Shown here in pieces: positions 35,518-44,626 of a stretch of DNA of 64,000 bases. Source of the DNA: Conexibacter sp. SYSU D00693 (GTDB taxonomy: Bacteria > Actinomycetota > Thermoleophilia > Solirubrobacterales > Solirubrobacteraceae); the NCBI RefSeq assembly GCF_017084525.1, contig NZ_CP070950.1, forward strand, positions 1,984,001 to 2,048,000, given 5' to 3'. The notes under the pieces were generated by a model. It was not told where the DNA came from. It saw only the letters and a list, made by a program, of their open reading frames with translations, and made no database searches. Position 1 is the first letter of the stretch. Each line of letters starts with the position of its first letter. A program made the position numbers and the translations under genes.

Positions 35518-36996
35518 TCAGCGCCCGGCGGAGTAGTCGGCCCGCGTGATCCGCGGGTACTTGCCGGCCACGCCGGTGGGCGGCGTCTGGACGCCCTGCA
35601 CCCAGCACGACGGCGCGTCGCTGGTCTGGTCGGTCGCCGGGCCCTTCGGGTCGGGCAGCTTGGTCAGGTACGGCGTCGCGTGGCCCGTGTTGTCGCAGTC
35701 GAAGCTCGGCAGCGCCATGTACTTCGCGTGCTCGGCGCCCGTCCCGGCGTCCGGCTTGAGGTACGCGTTGCCGCGGTTGCTCGGCAGGCGGTCGGGCCAC
35801 ATCGCGACCGTCTCCAGGCCGTTGGGCCCGAACTGGCGCAGGTAGTGGCCGCGCTCCTGCGGCGTGCGGGTCGCCGTCGTGTCGGCCAGCGCGGCGGCGC
35901 CGTTGGTGAAGAAGTCGCTGGTGGTCGACTGGTGGACCTCGAGCCACTCGAGCACCGGGTTGAGCTCCTCGAGGAAGGGCTGCAGCGACCCGAGCAGCGG
36001 CTTGGCGGCGCCGAGCACCTCCGTGAGCGCCGGCAGGCCGTCCTTCGACGCGCTGATGAGCGGGTCCAGGCTGCGGTAGGTGCGCTCGAGGCGCGGGGCG
36101 AGCGTGCGCAGGTCGCGCACGGCCGGGACGAGGTCCTGGGCGGCGGGCCGCAGGTCGCGCACCACGGGACGGGTGCGCCGGGCGAAGCGCTCGAGGCTCG
36201 CGAACGTCAGGCGTGACTCGTCGAGGAACGTCGGCAGGATGCGGATGGTCTGGGCCAGGTCCTCCTGGCGGGCGGCCGTGGCCGCGAACGTGTCGCCCGC
36301 GCCCGTGACGAGCGTGCGCAGGCGGCCCTCGTCCTGGCTGAGGGCCTCGAAGACCGACCCGGTGTTGCGCACCAGCCGCCGGACGTCGTCCTCCTGGCCG
36401 TCGAGGACCTGGAGCAGCGCGGTGGCGCTGCGCGAGAACGCCGGCAGCGTCCCGATGGCGCCGCTGAGGTCGGCCCCGCGGCGCTCGATGCCCTTGGCCA
36501 GCTCCTGCTGCCAGGTCCGGAAGGCCGTGCGGGTCGCCGGGTCGAAGGCCTGGATGACCTCGTCGAGCTCGACGGTGGCCTGGACGCGCGCGTCGGGCAG
36601 CCGGGAGCCCTCGCGCAGCGTCGGTCCTGCGCGCGTGCCGGGGGTCAGCTCGACGTAGGTCTCCCCCAGCAGCGTCTTCTGGCGCAGCGTCGCGCGGACG
36701 TCGCGCGGCAGCGGCGAGAAGCCGGGGTCGATCTCGAGCGTGGCGAGCGTCCGGTTGCCCTCCGGCGCGAGCTGCTTGTCGCGCACCTTGCCGACCGTCA
36801 CGCCGGCGACGCGCACGTCGGCCTCGAGGCCGAGCTGCGTGGCCTCGGGGAAGCCGACCTGCACGCGGTAGCCCTTCGGCGCCAGCGGCGTCGGGCCGCC
36901 GAAGCTCAGCCACAGGAACAGCAGCAGGCCGAAGCAGGACAGCGCGAAGAGCACCATCGTCAGCAGCCGGCCGAAGGTGGGCGCCTGCTTCTGCAT
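35518..36996 (-). CDS. Mce-family protein 6 (last of six-gene cluster)
   Basis: 492 residues. One N-terminal membrane helix (LLTMVLFALSCFGLLLFLWL), then the MCE domain (YRVQVGFPEATQLGLEADVR and VAGVTVGKVRDKQL), and a long helical region that in related proteins forms the lipid tunnel. A C-terminal Cys pair (FDCDNTG, SCWVQG) may be disulphide-bonded. Start and upstream stop share one base. Predicted periplasmic/envelope lipid-transport subunit. It ends 36 bp from the convergent HxlR gene. Confidence 0.9.
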   Translation of the reverse strand: MQKQAPTFGRLLTMVLFALSCFGLLLFLWLSFGGPTPLAPKGYRVQVGFPEATQLGLEADVRVAGVTVGKVRDKQLAPEGNRTLATLEIDPGFSPLPRDVRATLRQKTLLGETYVELTPGTRAGPTLREGSRLPDARVQATVELDEVIQAFDPATRTAFRTWQQELAKGIERRGADLSGAIGTLPAFSRSATALLQVLDGQEDDVRRLVRNTGSVFEALSQDEGRLRTLVTGAGDTFAATAARQEDLAQTIRILPTFLDESRLTFASLERFARRTRPVVRDLRPAAQDLVPAVRDLRTLAPRLERTYRSLDPLISASKDGLPALTEVLGAAKPLLGSLQPFLEELNPVLEWLEVHQSTTSDFFTNGAAALADTTATRTPQERGHYLRQFGPNGLETVAMWPDRLPSNRGNAYLKPDAGTGAEHAKYMALPSFDCDNTGHATPYLTKLPDPKGPATDQTSDAPSCWVQGVQTPPTGVAGKYPRITRADYSAGR

Positions 36997-38327
36997 CAGC
37001 CGCCGCCTCCCGTGCCCGGGCAGAGCGCCGGGTCGCTGAGCAGCGGCGTGAGCAGGACGTCGAGCGGGTTGCCGCCGTCGGAGGCGACCTGCCGGAGCAC
37101 GCCGCACGTCGCCGCGATCGCGCCGGCGCGCATCGGCCCGTGCGCGTCGGAGGTCGGCCAGATCGCGGTGCTGTTGTGGTTGAGCCAGGCGATCCAGAAG
37201 AGGAAGCCCTCGTCGCGCGCCTTGACCGCCGGGCCCTCGCGCCCGCGCGGGTTGAAGCCGACCATGTTCAGCAGGTGGTTGAGCACCGTGAAGGAGCGGG
37301 TGAGCTGCGGCGTCGCGGACCGCAGCTGCTCGGCCGGCGCGTCGAGGCGGCGGACCGTCGGGCGGGCCTGGCGCACGAACGGGCGCACCTGGTCGCGCAG
37401 GACCGGCGCCGTCTCGCGGGCGAACGGGGCGAGCTGCGCGTTGGCCCCGGTCAACGCGCGGGCCACAGGACGCAGCTCGTCGGCCGCCGGGGTCAGCACG
37501 TCGGCGAAGCGCTCGACGCGGCCCAGCGCGTCGGTCGTCTGGCGCAGGGCGTCGGGCAGCTCGCGCACGGCGGCCGAGACGTCGGTGCCCTCCTGGGCGA
37601 AGGCACGCAGGACCTTCGCCGAGGAGCCGACCAGCTCGGCCAGCTCGTCGTCCTTGCCGCCCAGCTCGGCGTTCAGGACGTGGAGGGCGTGGACGAGTCG
37701 CCGGAGGTTGGACGCGCGCTCGGCCACCGCCCCGTTGACGCGGGCGAGGTCGCGGTGGGTGGGCTCGAAGCGCCGCAGCACCTCGCGCAGGTCGCCTGCG
37801 CGGCCGCGCAGGCCCTCGGCGCCGTCCCCGACGAGGAGCTTCACGTAGTCCCGGGTGTCGGCGTCCAGCGCGGCGAGGACCTCGTCGGTGTTGACGTCGG
37901 GCTGGGTGGCGCGGATCGGCATCGTCCAGCCCTCGCGGGCCACCGGCGCCCGCCGAGTGCCGGGCTGCAGCTCGACGAACATGTCCTTCAGTCCGGTCTT
38001 CGGACGCAGGAGCGCCGTCGCGTCCGTGCGCACCAGGTCGTCGAACTCGGGGTCGAGCTCGAAGGTCACGACCGCACGCCCCTCCTCCAGCTCGACCTTG
38101 CTGATGTCGCCGACGCGCACGCCGCTGACGCGCACGGTCTGGCCCTGGCCCGGCGTGACGGCCTGCGCGGTGGAGAACTCCGCCTTGAGCGTGAACGGCG
38201 CCTCCTCCAGCAGCGGGAAGCGCAGCCGCTGGTTGGCCAGGACGTAGCCCGCGACGGCCAGCGCGATCGCGGCGAGCCCGAGGATCGCGATCGCCGGGCG
38301 CAGCGACGTGCGGATCGCGCGCCTCAC
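36996..38327 (-). CDS. Mce-family protein 5
   Basis: 443 residues from GTG overlapping the previous stop. Membrane anchor AIAILGLAAIALAVAGYVL, MCE core VTPGQGQTVRVSGVRVGDIS and FVELQPGTRRAPV. The C-terminus carries FWIAWLNHNSTAIWPTSDAHG, a pattern also found in actinobacterial Mce proteins. Helical coiled region in between. No lipobox cysteine after the anchor. Confidence 0.9.
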   Translation of the reverse strand: MRRAIRTSLRPAIAILGLAAIALAVAGYVLANQRLRFPLLEEAPFTLKAEFSTAQAVTPGQGQTVRVSGVRVGDISKVELEEGRAVVTFELDPEFDDLVRTDATALLRPKTGLKDMFVELQPGTRRAPVAREGWTMPIRATQPDVNTDEVLAALDADTRDYVKLLVGDGAEGLRGRAGDLREVLRRFEPTHRDLARVNGAVAERASNLRRLVHALHVLNAELGGKDDELAELVGSSAKVLRAFAQEGTDVSAAVRELPDALRQTTDALGRVERFADVLTPAADELRPVARALTGANAQLAPFARETAPVLRDQVRPFVRQARPTVRRLDAPAEQLRSATPQLTRSFTVLNHLLNMVGFNPRGREGPAVKARDEGFLFWIAWLNHNSTAIWPTSDAHGPMRAGAIAATCGVLRQVASDGGNPLDVLLTPLLSDPALCPGTGGGG

Positions 38328-39892
38328 CGGCCGGCCCTCAGTGCGCGCTGGGTCGCCGCCCGCACCTTCGCGAGCGTCTCGCGGGTGGCGGGCTCGGTGA
38401 TCGCCTTGAGCCGGCGGCCCAGGCCGAGGTCCTTGATCTGGCGGTTGAGCTCGCGGACCTGGCGCTGGACCAGGCGCAGGTAGGGCTGCACCGCATCGGG
38501 CGACAGCTCGACCCTGCGGCTCGCGGGCGCCGGATCGGGGACGGTGCGCAGGTCCGGGCGCTCCTGGGTCTCGCACGGCACGTCGGGCCGGTAGGTGGGG
38601 CGTGCCGCCGGCTTGGGCGGGTTGAAGCCGAGCACCGGGTTGCCGGTGAGCAGGAGCCGGTCGGCGCCGAGGACCGACGCGTACGTCGAGCTGATGAGCA
38701 CGCGGAACCACTGGCCGTTGGCGTCGCCCGAGCGCGACTCGCCCGAGATGCCCGGCAGGAACTTCGTGGCCTCCTCGTAGACCTTGCCCTGCGCCTTGAT
38801 CACCGGGTCCGGGACCGTGTCCTGCGTCCACGGCAGGACGACCTCGTTCTGGCAGCTCGAGGCGGCGCGGACCTGCTCGTAGAGCGGGCGGGTGTCGATG
38901 TTCAGGCGGGCCAGGTCCGGGACCAGCGGCCTGAGGTCGGCGGCGAGGCCGCGCAGCTCGGCCTTCGAGGCCAGCCCGCGCAGCTGGCGGGCGAACGGCG
39001 CGGTCGCGTCGAGCGCCGGACCGTTCGAGCGCACGGCGGGTCGCAGGTCGGCGACCAGGCGGCGCAGCGGGCCGAAGGAGCGGTTGAGCGACGCGAGCGC
39101 GGGCTGGCCGGCCCGCAGCGTGCGTGGCAGCTCGGCGACCGCGCGGCCCAGCGCGACGTCCTCGCGCGCGAAGGCGCCCGCGGCGGCGCGCAGGTCGGTG
39201 ACGAGCGCCTGCAGTGCGGCCGGGTCGCGGTCGAGGCCCTCCGCGGTCCGCGCCGCCCCCCGCAGCCAGCCGCGGACGTCGCCGCGCTCGGTGCCCAGCG
39301 CCGCGGTGCTCACCACCGCGCCGTCGCGGTAGGCGCCCTCCATGTGCCCGATGGCGCCGTTGATGCCGCGCGCGCCGTCGCCCTCGAGCCCGCGGCCGAG
39401 CTCGTCGAGCAGCTGCTGCAGGCTCTTGCGGGTGTCGGCCTGCAGCGTCTGCAGGACCTGGTCGACCTGCACCGGCGCCGAGGTCTGCCCGATGCCGATG
39501 GTCGCGCCGTCCTCGAGCTCCGGCGCCGAGGGCGAGCCGGGCGAGACGTCGAGGAAGACGTTGCCCTCGAGGAAGATGCGGGGGCGGACCTTGACCGTCG
39601 CGTCGCGGTGGATCGGCAGCGCCTTGTCGTCCACGCGCATCGTCACCCTCGTGGCGTCCTCGCCCGGGGCGACGGCCTCCACGTCGGTGACCTCGCCGAC
39701 GGTGACGCCCGCGACGCGCACGACCGTCCCCTGCTTGACCGACGGCGCCTGCTGGAAGACGGCACGGACCTCGTGGTGGCCGCGGAACGGGACCTCCTTG
39801 GTCACCGCGAAGTACGCGACGACGAGCGCGAGGGCGATCGTCAGCAGACCGGCGGGGACGAGCCCGAGGCCGCCGCGGTGGCGCGGGTTCAC
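38324..39892 (-). CDS. Mce-family protein 4
   Basis: 522 residues. Anchor LVPAGLLTIALALVVAYFAV, MCE core VKQGTVVRVAGVTVGEVTDV and FLDVSPGSPSAPELEDG, then a long helical segment with alternating leucine and arginine. ATG overlaps the upstream stop (ATGA). C-terminal residues SCQNEVVLPWTQDTVPDPVI and ISGESRSGDANGQWFRVL match the conserved tail of this Mce subtype. Confidence 0.9.
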   Translation of the reverse strand: MNPRHRGGLGLVPAGLLTIALALVVAYFAVTKEVPFRGHHEVRAVFQQAPSVKQGTVVRVAGVTVGEVTDVEAVAPGEDATRVTMRVDDKALPIHRDATVKVRPRIFLEGNVFLDVSPGSPSAPELEDGATIGIGQTSAPVQVDQVLQTLQADTRKSLQQLLDELGRGLEGDGARGINGAIGHMEGAYRDGAVVSTAALGTERGDVRGWLRGAARTAEGLDRDPAALQALVTDLRAAAGAFAREDVALGRAVAELPRTLRAGQPALASLNRSFGPLRRLVADLRPAVRSNGPALDATAPFARQLRGLASKAELRGLAADLRPLVPDLARLNIDTRPLYEQVRAASSCQNEVVLPWTQDTVPDPVIKAQGKVYEEATKFLPGISGESRSGDANGQWFRVLISSTYASVLGADRLLLTGNPVLGFNPPKPAARPTYRPDVPCETQERPDLRTVPDPAPASRRVELSPDAVQPYLRLVQRQVRELNRQIKDLGLGRRLKAITEPATRETLAKVRAATQRALRAGR

Positions 39893-41466
39893 GGGTTCAC
39901 CCCCCGCCCGCCGGGCTGGTCGGTGAACGTCTGGCCCTCGGGCACGCGCGAGCGGGTGCGCCCGCTGCCCTTGCCGTTCTTGTCGAAGGTCCGGAAGTTC
40001 GGGCCGATGGCCTGCTGGTCGGGGAAGTCGGCCAGCGTCGGCGTGTCGACGACCGCGCGGTCGTAGCGGCCCCCGTACTCCTTGGGCGCCTTGAGGTTGC
40101 CGCGCTCGAGGTAGCCCGCGTTGCCCGCCTGGCAGTTGGCGTTGCCGTCGCGGTCGATCGCGTCGTTGCCCCAGGTGTTGGCGTGCAGGTGCTGGGGGGC
40201 GGCGCCGGGCTCGACGCCGGGCACGCCGTGGACGAACTCGTTGGCGCCCTGCGCGGTCACGGTGTCGGGCGCCGTCGGGTCGGCGAGGTTGAGCAGGGCC
40301 CGCTGGCTCGAGCCCGAGTCGTCGGGCACCGTGAAGTGCTCGGCGGTGAACGTCCAGAACGCGTTCCAGGTGTTGCAGACCGTGACGAACGGCCCGAGGT
40401 AGCGCAGCTGGGGCTGGAGCGTGGTGACCGTGGCGCGCAGGCCGCGCAGCGCCCCGGACGTCGTCGGCGCCTCGGCGAGCTCGCGCAGCGCGACGAACGA
40501 CCGCTGCAGCGGCGGGTAGAGCGCGAGGCTGCGGCGGGTCACGGGCGTGCCGGCCCGCACCGCGCGCGTCAGGGACGGCACGGCGCGGCGCAGCTCGGTC
40601 GTGGCGGCGTCCAGGTCGTCGCTGAGCAGGGCGACGTCCTGGAGGAACGGCCGGCCGACGGCCAGCGAGCGCGTGCCCGCGCGCAGCGTCGCGGGACCCT
40701 TGGCGATCGTCTGCTGCAGTGCCGGGACGTCGCGCGAGAAGGCGGCGAACGTGTCGGCCATGCTCGTGGCCAGGCGCGCGTTGACCTCGGAGACCGGCGC
40801 CACCTCGCCGGCCGCGTCGGACAGCGCGCGGACGAGGCGGTCGAGCTGCGTGCGGTCGTCGGCGAGGTTGGCCATCACCGGGCGCAGGAGGCCGGTGAGC
40901 CGCGGCGCGTCCTCGATGAAGGCGCGCACGTCGGTCCCGCGGCCGGCGAGCGCGTCGCCGCCGCCGCGCAGGGCGCGCTGCGCGGCGTCGCGCGTGTCGG
41001 CGTCGAAGGTGCCGAAGACCTCGTCGAGGTCGACCGGCACGGTCGTCTGGCGCACGGGGATCGTGCCGCCGTCGGGCAGCGTCTGCCGCGCGCGGCCGCG
41101 CTGCAGCTCGACGTACTTCAGGCCGAGCGCGGAGCGGGCGCGCACGACGACGCGGGAGTCGACCGGCAGCGGGCCGACCTCCTCGTCGAGCTTGAGCGAG
41201 AGCTTCGCCCCCACCGTCCCGTCGGGCAGCGCGACGGGCTCCATGTCGTCGACGACGCCGACGCGGTAGCCGCCCGTGCGCACCTCGTTGCCGCGCACGA
41301 CGTTCGCGCCGTTGGCCAGCTGGACCTCGACGGCGCGGGTCGGCACGAAGGGCAGACCGCTGTTGGCGTTGTAGGCCAGGAAGACCGCGACCACGACGAC
41401 GAGCGTCGTGACGGCCCCGACGAGCACCGGGCTGGCGACGACGGCGGAGGACGGACGGCGGGTCAT
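39889..41466 (-). CDS. Mce-family protein 3
   Basis: 525 residues. Anchor VLVGAVTTLVVVVAVFLAYN, then NSGLPFVPTRAVEVQLANGA, GNEVRTGGYRVGVVDDM and LGLKYVELQRGRA. The C-terminus contains TVCNTWNAFWTFTAEHFTVP and a cysteine in NANCQAGNAGYLERG. The N-S-G-L-P-F-V-P segment is typical of the MceB/C-like branch. Overlaps its neighbours by 4 bp on both sides. Confidence 0.9.
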   Translation of the reverse strand: MTRRPSSAVVASPVLVGAVTTLVVVVAVFLAYNANSGLPFVPTRAVEVQLANGANVVRGNEVRTGGYRVGVVDDMEPVALPDGTVGAKLSLKLDEEVGPLPVDSRVVVRARSALGLKYVELQRGRARQTLPDGGTIPVRQTTVPVDLDEVFGTFDADTRDAAQRALRGGGDALAGRGTDVRAFIEDAPRLTGLLRPVMANLADDRTQLDRLVRALSDAAGEVAPVSEVNARLATSMADTFAAFSRDVPALQQTIAKGPATLRAGTRSLAVGRPFLQDVALLSDDLDAATTELRRAVPSLTRAVRAGTPVTRRSLALYPPLQRSFVALRELAEAPTTSGALRGLRATVTTLQPQLRYLGPFVTVCNTWNAFWTFTAEHFTVPDDSGSSQRALLNLADPTAPDTVTAQGANEFVHGVPGVEPGAAPQHLHANTWGNDAIDRDGNANCQAGNAGYLERGNLKAPKEYGGRYDRAVVDTPTLADFPDQQAIGPNFRTFDKNGKGSGRTRSRVPEGQTFTDQPGGRGVNP

Positions 41467-42992
41467 CGGCCGTCTCCGAGGAGGAAGTCGAGCAGGCGGT
41501 CGGTGGCCTGCGGGATGACCCTCGGGAGGTCCTGCAGCGTCGGGACCTTCGGCGCAGGCGGGGCGGTCGTCGGCGTGGGCTGCTGCGGCGCCGGCGCGGC
41601 CGGCGCGGGCGCCGCGGGCGTGACGGCGGGCGCCTCGCGGTCGACGCGCGGCGCGGGCCGGCGCGGGGCGGCCCGGCGCCTGGCCGGCTTGGCCTGGGCG
41701 GTCGGGTCCTGCGAGACGAGGCCGATCGGGTTGGGCCCGAGGCGCGCCCCGCACTGCGCCTCGACCTCCGGGTGCTCCTTGACCGCGTCGAGGTCCTTGT
41801 AGCTCGAGCAGTTCGACATGAACGGCGCGATCTTCAGGTAGTGCTGGCCCTTGTCGTAGAGGTTCGTGGCCATCGTCTGGTCGAAGACGAAGGTGAGGAG
41901 CGCCTCGAGGCCGGTGTAGCCCTTGCCGCCCGGGCTGCGCGGGTCCTCCTCGACGGCCCAGTCGCGGTCGTCGAGGTGCTCGAGCACGATCGCGAGGTTG
42001 CGCCCGAGCTCGGGCGTGCCGCGCACGGCGCCGCGCAGCAGCTCGGCGACCGGCCCGGCCGCCCTGACCGCGGGGGTGCCCTGGGCGGCCGCCCGGCCGA
42101 CGGCGGCGAACGCGGGCCGCGAGGCCTGGGCCAGCGGGCCGAGGCCGTCGAGCAGGCGGGTCAGGCCGCGGGCGGAGGCGCGGAGGTTCGCGAGCGTCCG
42201 GCCCTGGCTGTCGGCGGCGCGGCCGAGGGCGCGCATCGACGGGGTCAGCTGGCGCAGGAAGCCCGGCAGCTCGTCGAGGCCCGCGGCGAGGTCGTCGCGC
42301 CGGGCGGCCGAGGCGGTCGCCGTCTCGCCCGCCTCGACGACGAAGCGCCCGACGTCGCGCCGGTTGGCGGCGAGGTCGCCGATGACGCGGTCGGCGTCCT
42401 CGGTCAGCCGGCCGATGGCGTCGGACTGGCGGGCGAGCGTGGCCAGGACGCGGTTGGTCTCGCGCAGGGCCGGCGCCGCGCGGCGCACGGCGGCGTTGAG
42501 CGCGCGGCCGTTGCCCGCGACGCCCGCGCCGAGCTCGCCGAGCACGAGCGACAGGCGTTCGCGGTACGGGCGGCGCAGGATGCCGTTGACGAGGTCGGGC
42601 GCCACCGTCGAGCCCGTCTGCGCGACGGGGATGCGCGCGCCGTCCTCGAGCTCGCGCCGTGCCGTGCCGGGGAGGCAGTCGAGGAAGTACTCGCCCACCA
42701 GCGACTGGGGGCGGCTCTCGCAGTGGACGTCGGCGCGCAGCGCGCCGAAGCCGTCCTCGTCGACGCGGATGCCGACGAGCGCGCGGTTCGTGGCGCGGTC
42801 CAGGCGCATCTCGGTGATCGTCCCGGCGCGCACGCCGGCGACCTTGAGGTCGCCGCCCTCGACGAGGCCGAAGGCGTTGTCGAGCTCGACGGTGTACTCG
42901 CGGCCACCGCCGTCGCTGCCGCCCGCGCCCAGCGCGGCGACGCCCGCCACGACGACGGCCACGAGCACGAGGGCTGTCGCGACGCGCCTCAT
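41463..42992 (-). CDS. Mce-family protein 2
   Basis: 509 residues. Anchor VATALVLVAVVVAGVAALGA, MCE core NAFGLVEGGDLKVAGVRAGT and LVGEYFLDCLPGTA. A 90-residue C-terminal tail is proline/alanine-rich (APAPAAPAPQQPTPTTAPPA), probably exposed or wall-spanning. KIAPFMSNCSSYKD carries a cysteine that may pair with the one in EAQCGARLG. Coupled to protein 1 by ATGA. Confidence 0.9.
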   Translation of the reverse strand: MRRVATALVLVAVVVAGVAALGAGGSDGGGREYTVELDNAFGLVEGGDLKVAGVRAGTITEMRLDRATNRALVGIRVDEDGFGALRADVHCESRPQSLVGEYFLDCLPGTARRELEDGARIPVAQTGSTVAPDLVNGILRRPYRERLSLVLGELGAGVAGNGRALNAAVRRAAPALRETNRVLATLARQSDAIGRLTEDADRVIGDLAANRRDVGRFVVEAGETATASAARRDDLAAGLDELPGFLRQLTPSMRALGRAADSQGRTLANLRASARGLTRLLDGLGPLAQASRPAFAAVGRAAAQGTPAVRAAGPVAELLRGAVRGTPELGRNLAIVLEHLDDRDWAVEEDPRSPGGKGYTGLEALLTFVFDQTMATNLYDKGQHYLKIAPFMSNCSSYKDLDAVKEHPEVEAQCGARLGPNPIGLVSQDPTAQAKPARRRAAPRRPAPRVDREAPAVTPAAPAPAAPAPQQPTPTTAPPAPKVPTLQDLPRVIPQATDRLLDFLLGDGR

Positions 42993-44368
42993 CGCCCGAG
43001 CGGCACCTGGTTCTCGTCGCACGGGAAGTCAGGCGCCGGCTTCCACACCGCCCCGCGCTCGACCGAGCCCGGGCAGCGCCAGCGCTGGCCGGTCGACACG
43101 CCGGCCGCGTTGAACAGCTCGCGCAGCTGCGGCGGGATCGGCAGCAGCGTCCCGTCGGTGACGGCGAAGAGGTTCACGGAGGCGGCGGCGCGGCTGCCGC
43201 CGCCCAGGGCGTCGTAGACGCCCGAGTGGCTGAAGTCGTCGAACCAGCCCGTGAGGTCGGGCGCGTACGGACGGGCGGTGGCCAGCAGCGGCGCGCTGCG
43301 CTCCAGCGCCTTGGTCGAGGCGGGCAGCGCGCCCTCGCGCTCCACCCCGCCGACGATGGTCGGGCCGACGGCGACGTCGCGCAACGCGGGGGTCGAGCGC
43401 ACCAGGTCGACGAGGTCGTTGGCGGCGCCGTCGCGGCGCAGCACCTGGTCGAGGTCGCGCAGGGCGGGCGCGGCGTCGCGGGCGGCGGGGCGCAGCTCGG
43501 CCAGCGCGCGGCGGAGCTTCGGCGCCACGGGCCGTGCGTCGTCGACCAGCGGCTCGAGGTCGCGCAGCGCCGCGCGGAGGTTCACGAACGTCGTGTTGGA
43601 GCGGCGCAGGAACGGCGGCAGGCGCGAGAGGGCGTCGCGCAGGTCGCCGCCGCGGTCGCCGATGGCCTTGGTCGTGGTGGCGAGCTCGTCGACCAGGCCG
43701 CGGACGTCGTCGCGGCGGGCGGCGACGTCGGTGACGAGCTTCGCGGAGGCGGTGACGAAGCGGTCGAGGACCTGCTGGTCGCCCGCCAGCGCGTCGAACA
43801 GCCGGCTCGAGGACGACAGCGAGGGCTCGAGGTAGGCCAGGCCGCGGTCGAGCTGGTCGCCGCGCTGCGCGTAGGAGGCCCCGAAGCCCTGCACGACGCG
43901 TTGCAGCGCCTTGCGTGAGCGCGGGTCGAAGGTGTTGAAGAGCTGGTCGAGGTCGACGGCGCTCGTCGTGGCGCCGGCGGGCAGGCGGCCGCCGTCGGGC
44001 AGGTCGGCGCCCGCGCGGTCCTCCGGCGGCATCTGCAGGTCGACGTAGCGGTTGGCCACGCCCGAGAGCGACGTCTGGCGCACGACGGCCTGCACGCCGG
44101 CGCGCAGCGGGACGTAGTCCTCGTCGGTGATGCGCAGGTGGACGTCGGCGCCGCCGTCGTCGCCCAGGCGGATCTCCTCCACCTCGCCGATCGCGCGGCC
44201 GGCGACCTGCACGAGGTTGCCCTTGACGAGCTGCCCGGCGTTCTCGAAGCGCGCCGTCAGGCGGTAGTCCGCCCCGCCGCCGCCGAGCACGACGACGGCC
44301 AGGACCGCCACCGCCACCACCAGGGCGGCAGCCGTCAGGACACGGCTGATCTGTCGCGACCCGCGCAC
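42989..44368 (-). CDS. Mce-family protein 1 (first of the cluster)
   Basis: 459 residues. Anchor LVVAVAVLAVVVLGGGG, MCE core GQLVKGNLVQVAGRAIGEVE and NRYVDLQMPPEDRAG. Helical middle region, then a C-terminal TGQRWRCPGS...DFPCDENQ cysteine pair. It is the promoter-proximal gene of the minus-strand mce operon, yet no YrbE-type permease gene precedes it: the spacer of 258 bp leads straight to the divergent sigma factor gene. Confidence 0.9.
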   Translation of the reverse strand: MRGSRQISRVLTAAALVVAVAVLAVVVLGGGGADYRLTARFENAGQLVKGNLVQVAGRAIGEVEEIRLGDDGGADVHLRITDEDYVPLRAGVQAVVRQTSLSGVANRYVDLQMPPEDRAGADLPDGGRLPAGATTSAVDLDQLFNTFDPRSRKALQRVVQGFGASYAQRGDQLDRGLAYLEPSLSSSSRLFDALAGDQQVLDRFVTASAKLVTDVAARRDDVRGLVDELATTTKAIGDRGGDLRDALSRLPPFLRRSNTTFVNLRAALRDLEPLVDDARPVAPKLRRALAELRPAARDAAPALRDLDQVLRRDGAANDLVDLVRSTPALRDVAVGPTIVGGVEREGALPASTKALERSAPLLATARPYAPDLTGWFDDFSHSGVYDALGGGSRAAASVNLFAVTDGTLLPIPPQLRELFNAAGVSTGQRWRCPGSVERGAVWKPAPDFPCDENQVPLGR

Positions 44369-44626
44369 CTCTCCTCAACCCGGACCTGGCCGGCCGCTCC
44401 CCAACCGACCAAGATCCGGGGCGACGGTACCCCGGCGCGGAGATCCGGGTCAACCGCCTACCGGGCGCTGGCGCGCGGACATGGGTGGGCGCCGCGCTGT
44501 GGCTACCCTGGACCTCCAGGCCGTCGAAGCCGGTGCTTCGGGGCCGAGCAAGTGCGCAACCCCTGGCGCTCCCAGGGGTTCTGCTCCTTGCGGAGGCGTT
44601 CTGCCCTCCGTCTGACCGACCGCTGC
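44369..44626. promoter_or_regulatory. Divergent spacer between mce operon and sigma factor gene
   Basis: 258 bases that must hold both promoters. The clearest structure is the hairpin at 44558-44580. A second imperfect repeat (gaagccggtgcttc) lies just before it near 44526-44539. I cannot assign promoter boxes with confidence. Confidence 0.45.
44558..44580 (+). other. Hairpin in the presumed leader of the sigma factor gene
   Basis: A 9-bp perfect stem (aacccctgg / ccaggggtt) with a 5-base loop, 46 bases before the ATG of the sigma factor gene. It could be a terminator-like attenuator or part of a structured leader RNA. It is not matched to any riboswitch class I know. Confidence 0.45.

Noticed and set aside
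37140-43217. Long plus-strand frames opposite the mce genes
   Set aside because: They mirror the mce coding frames and show only Arg/Ala/Val-rich sequence without motifs.
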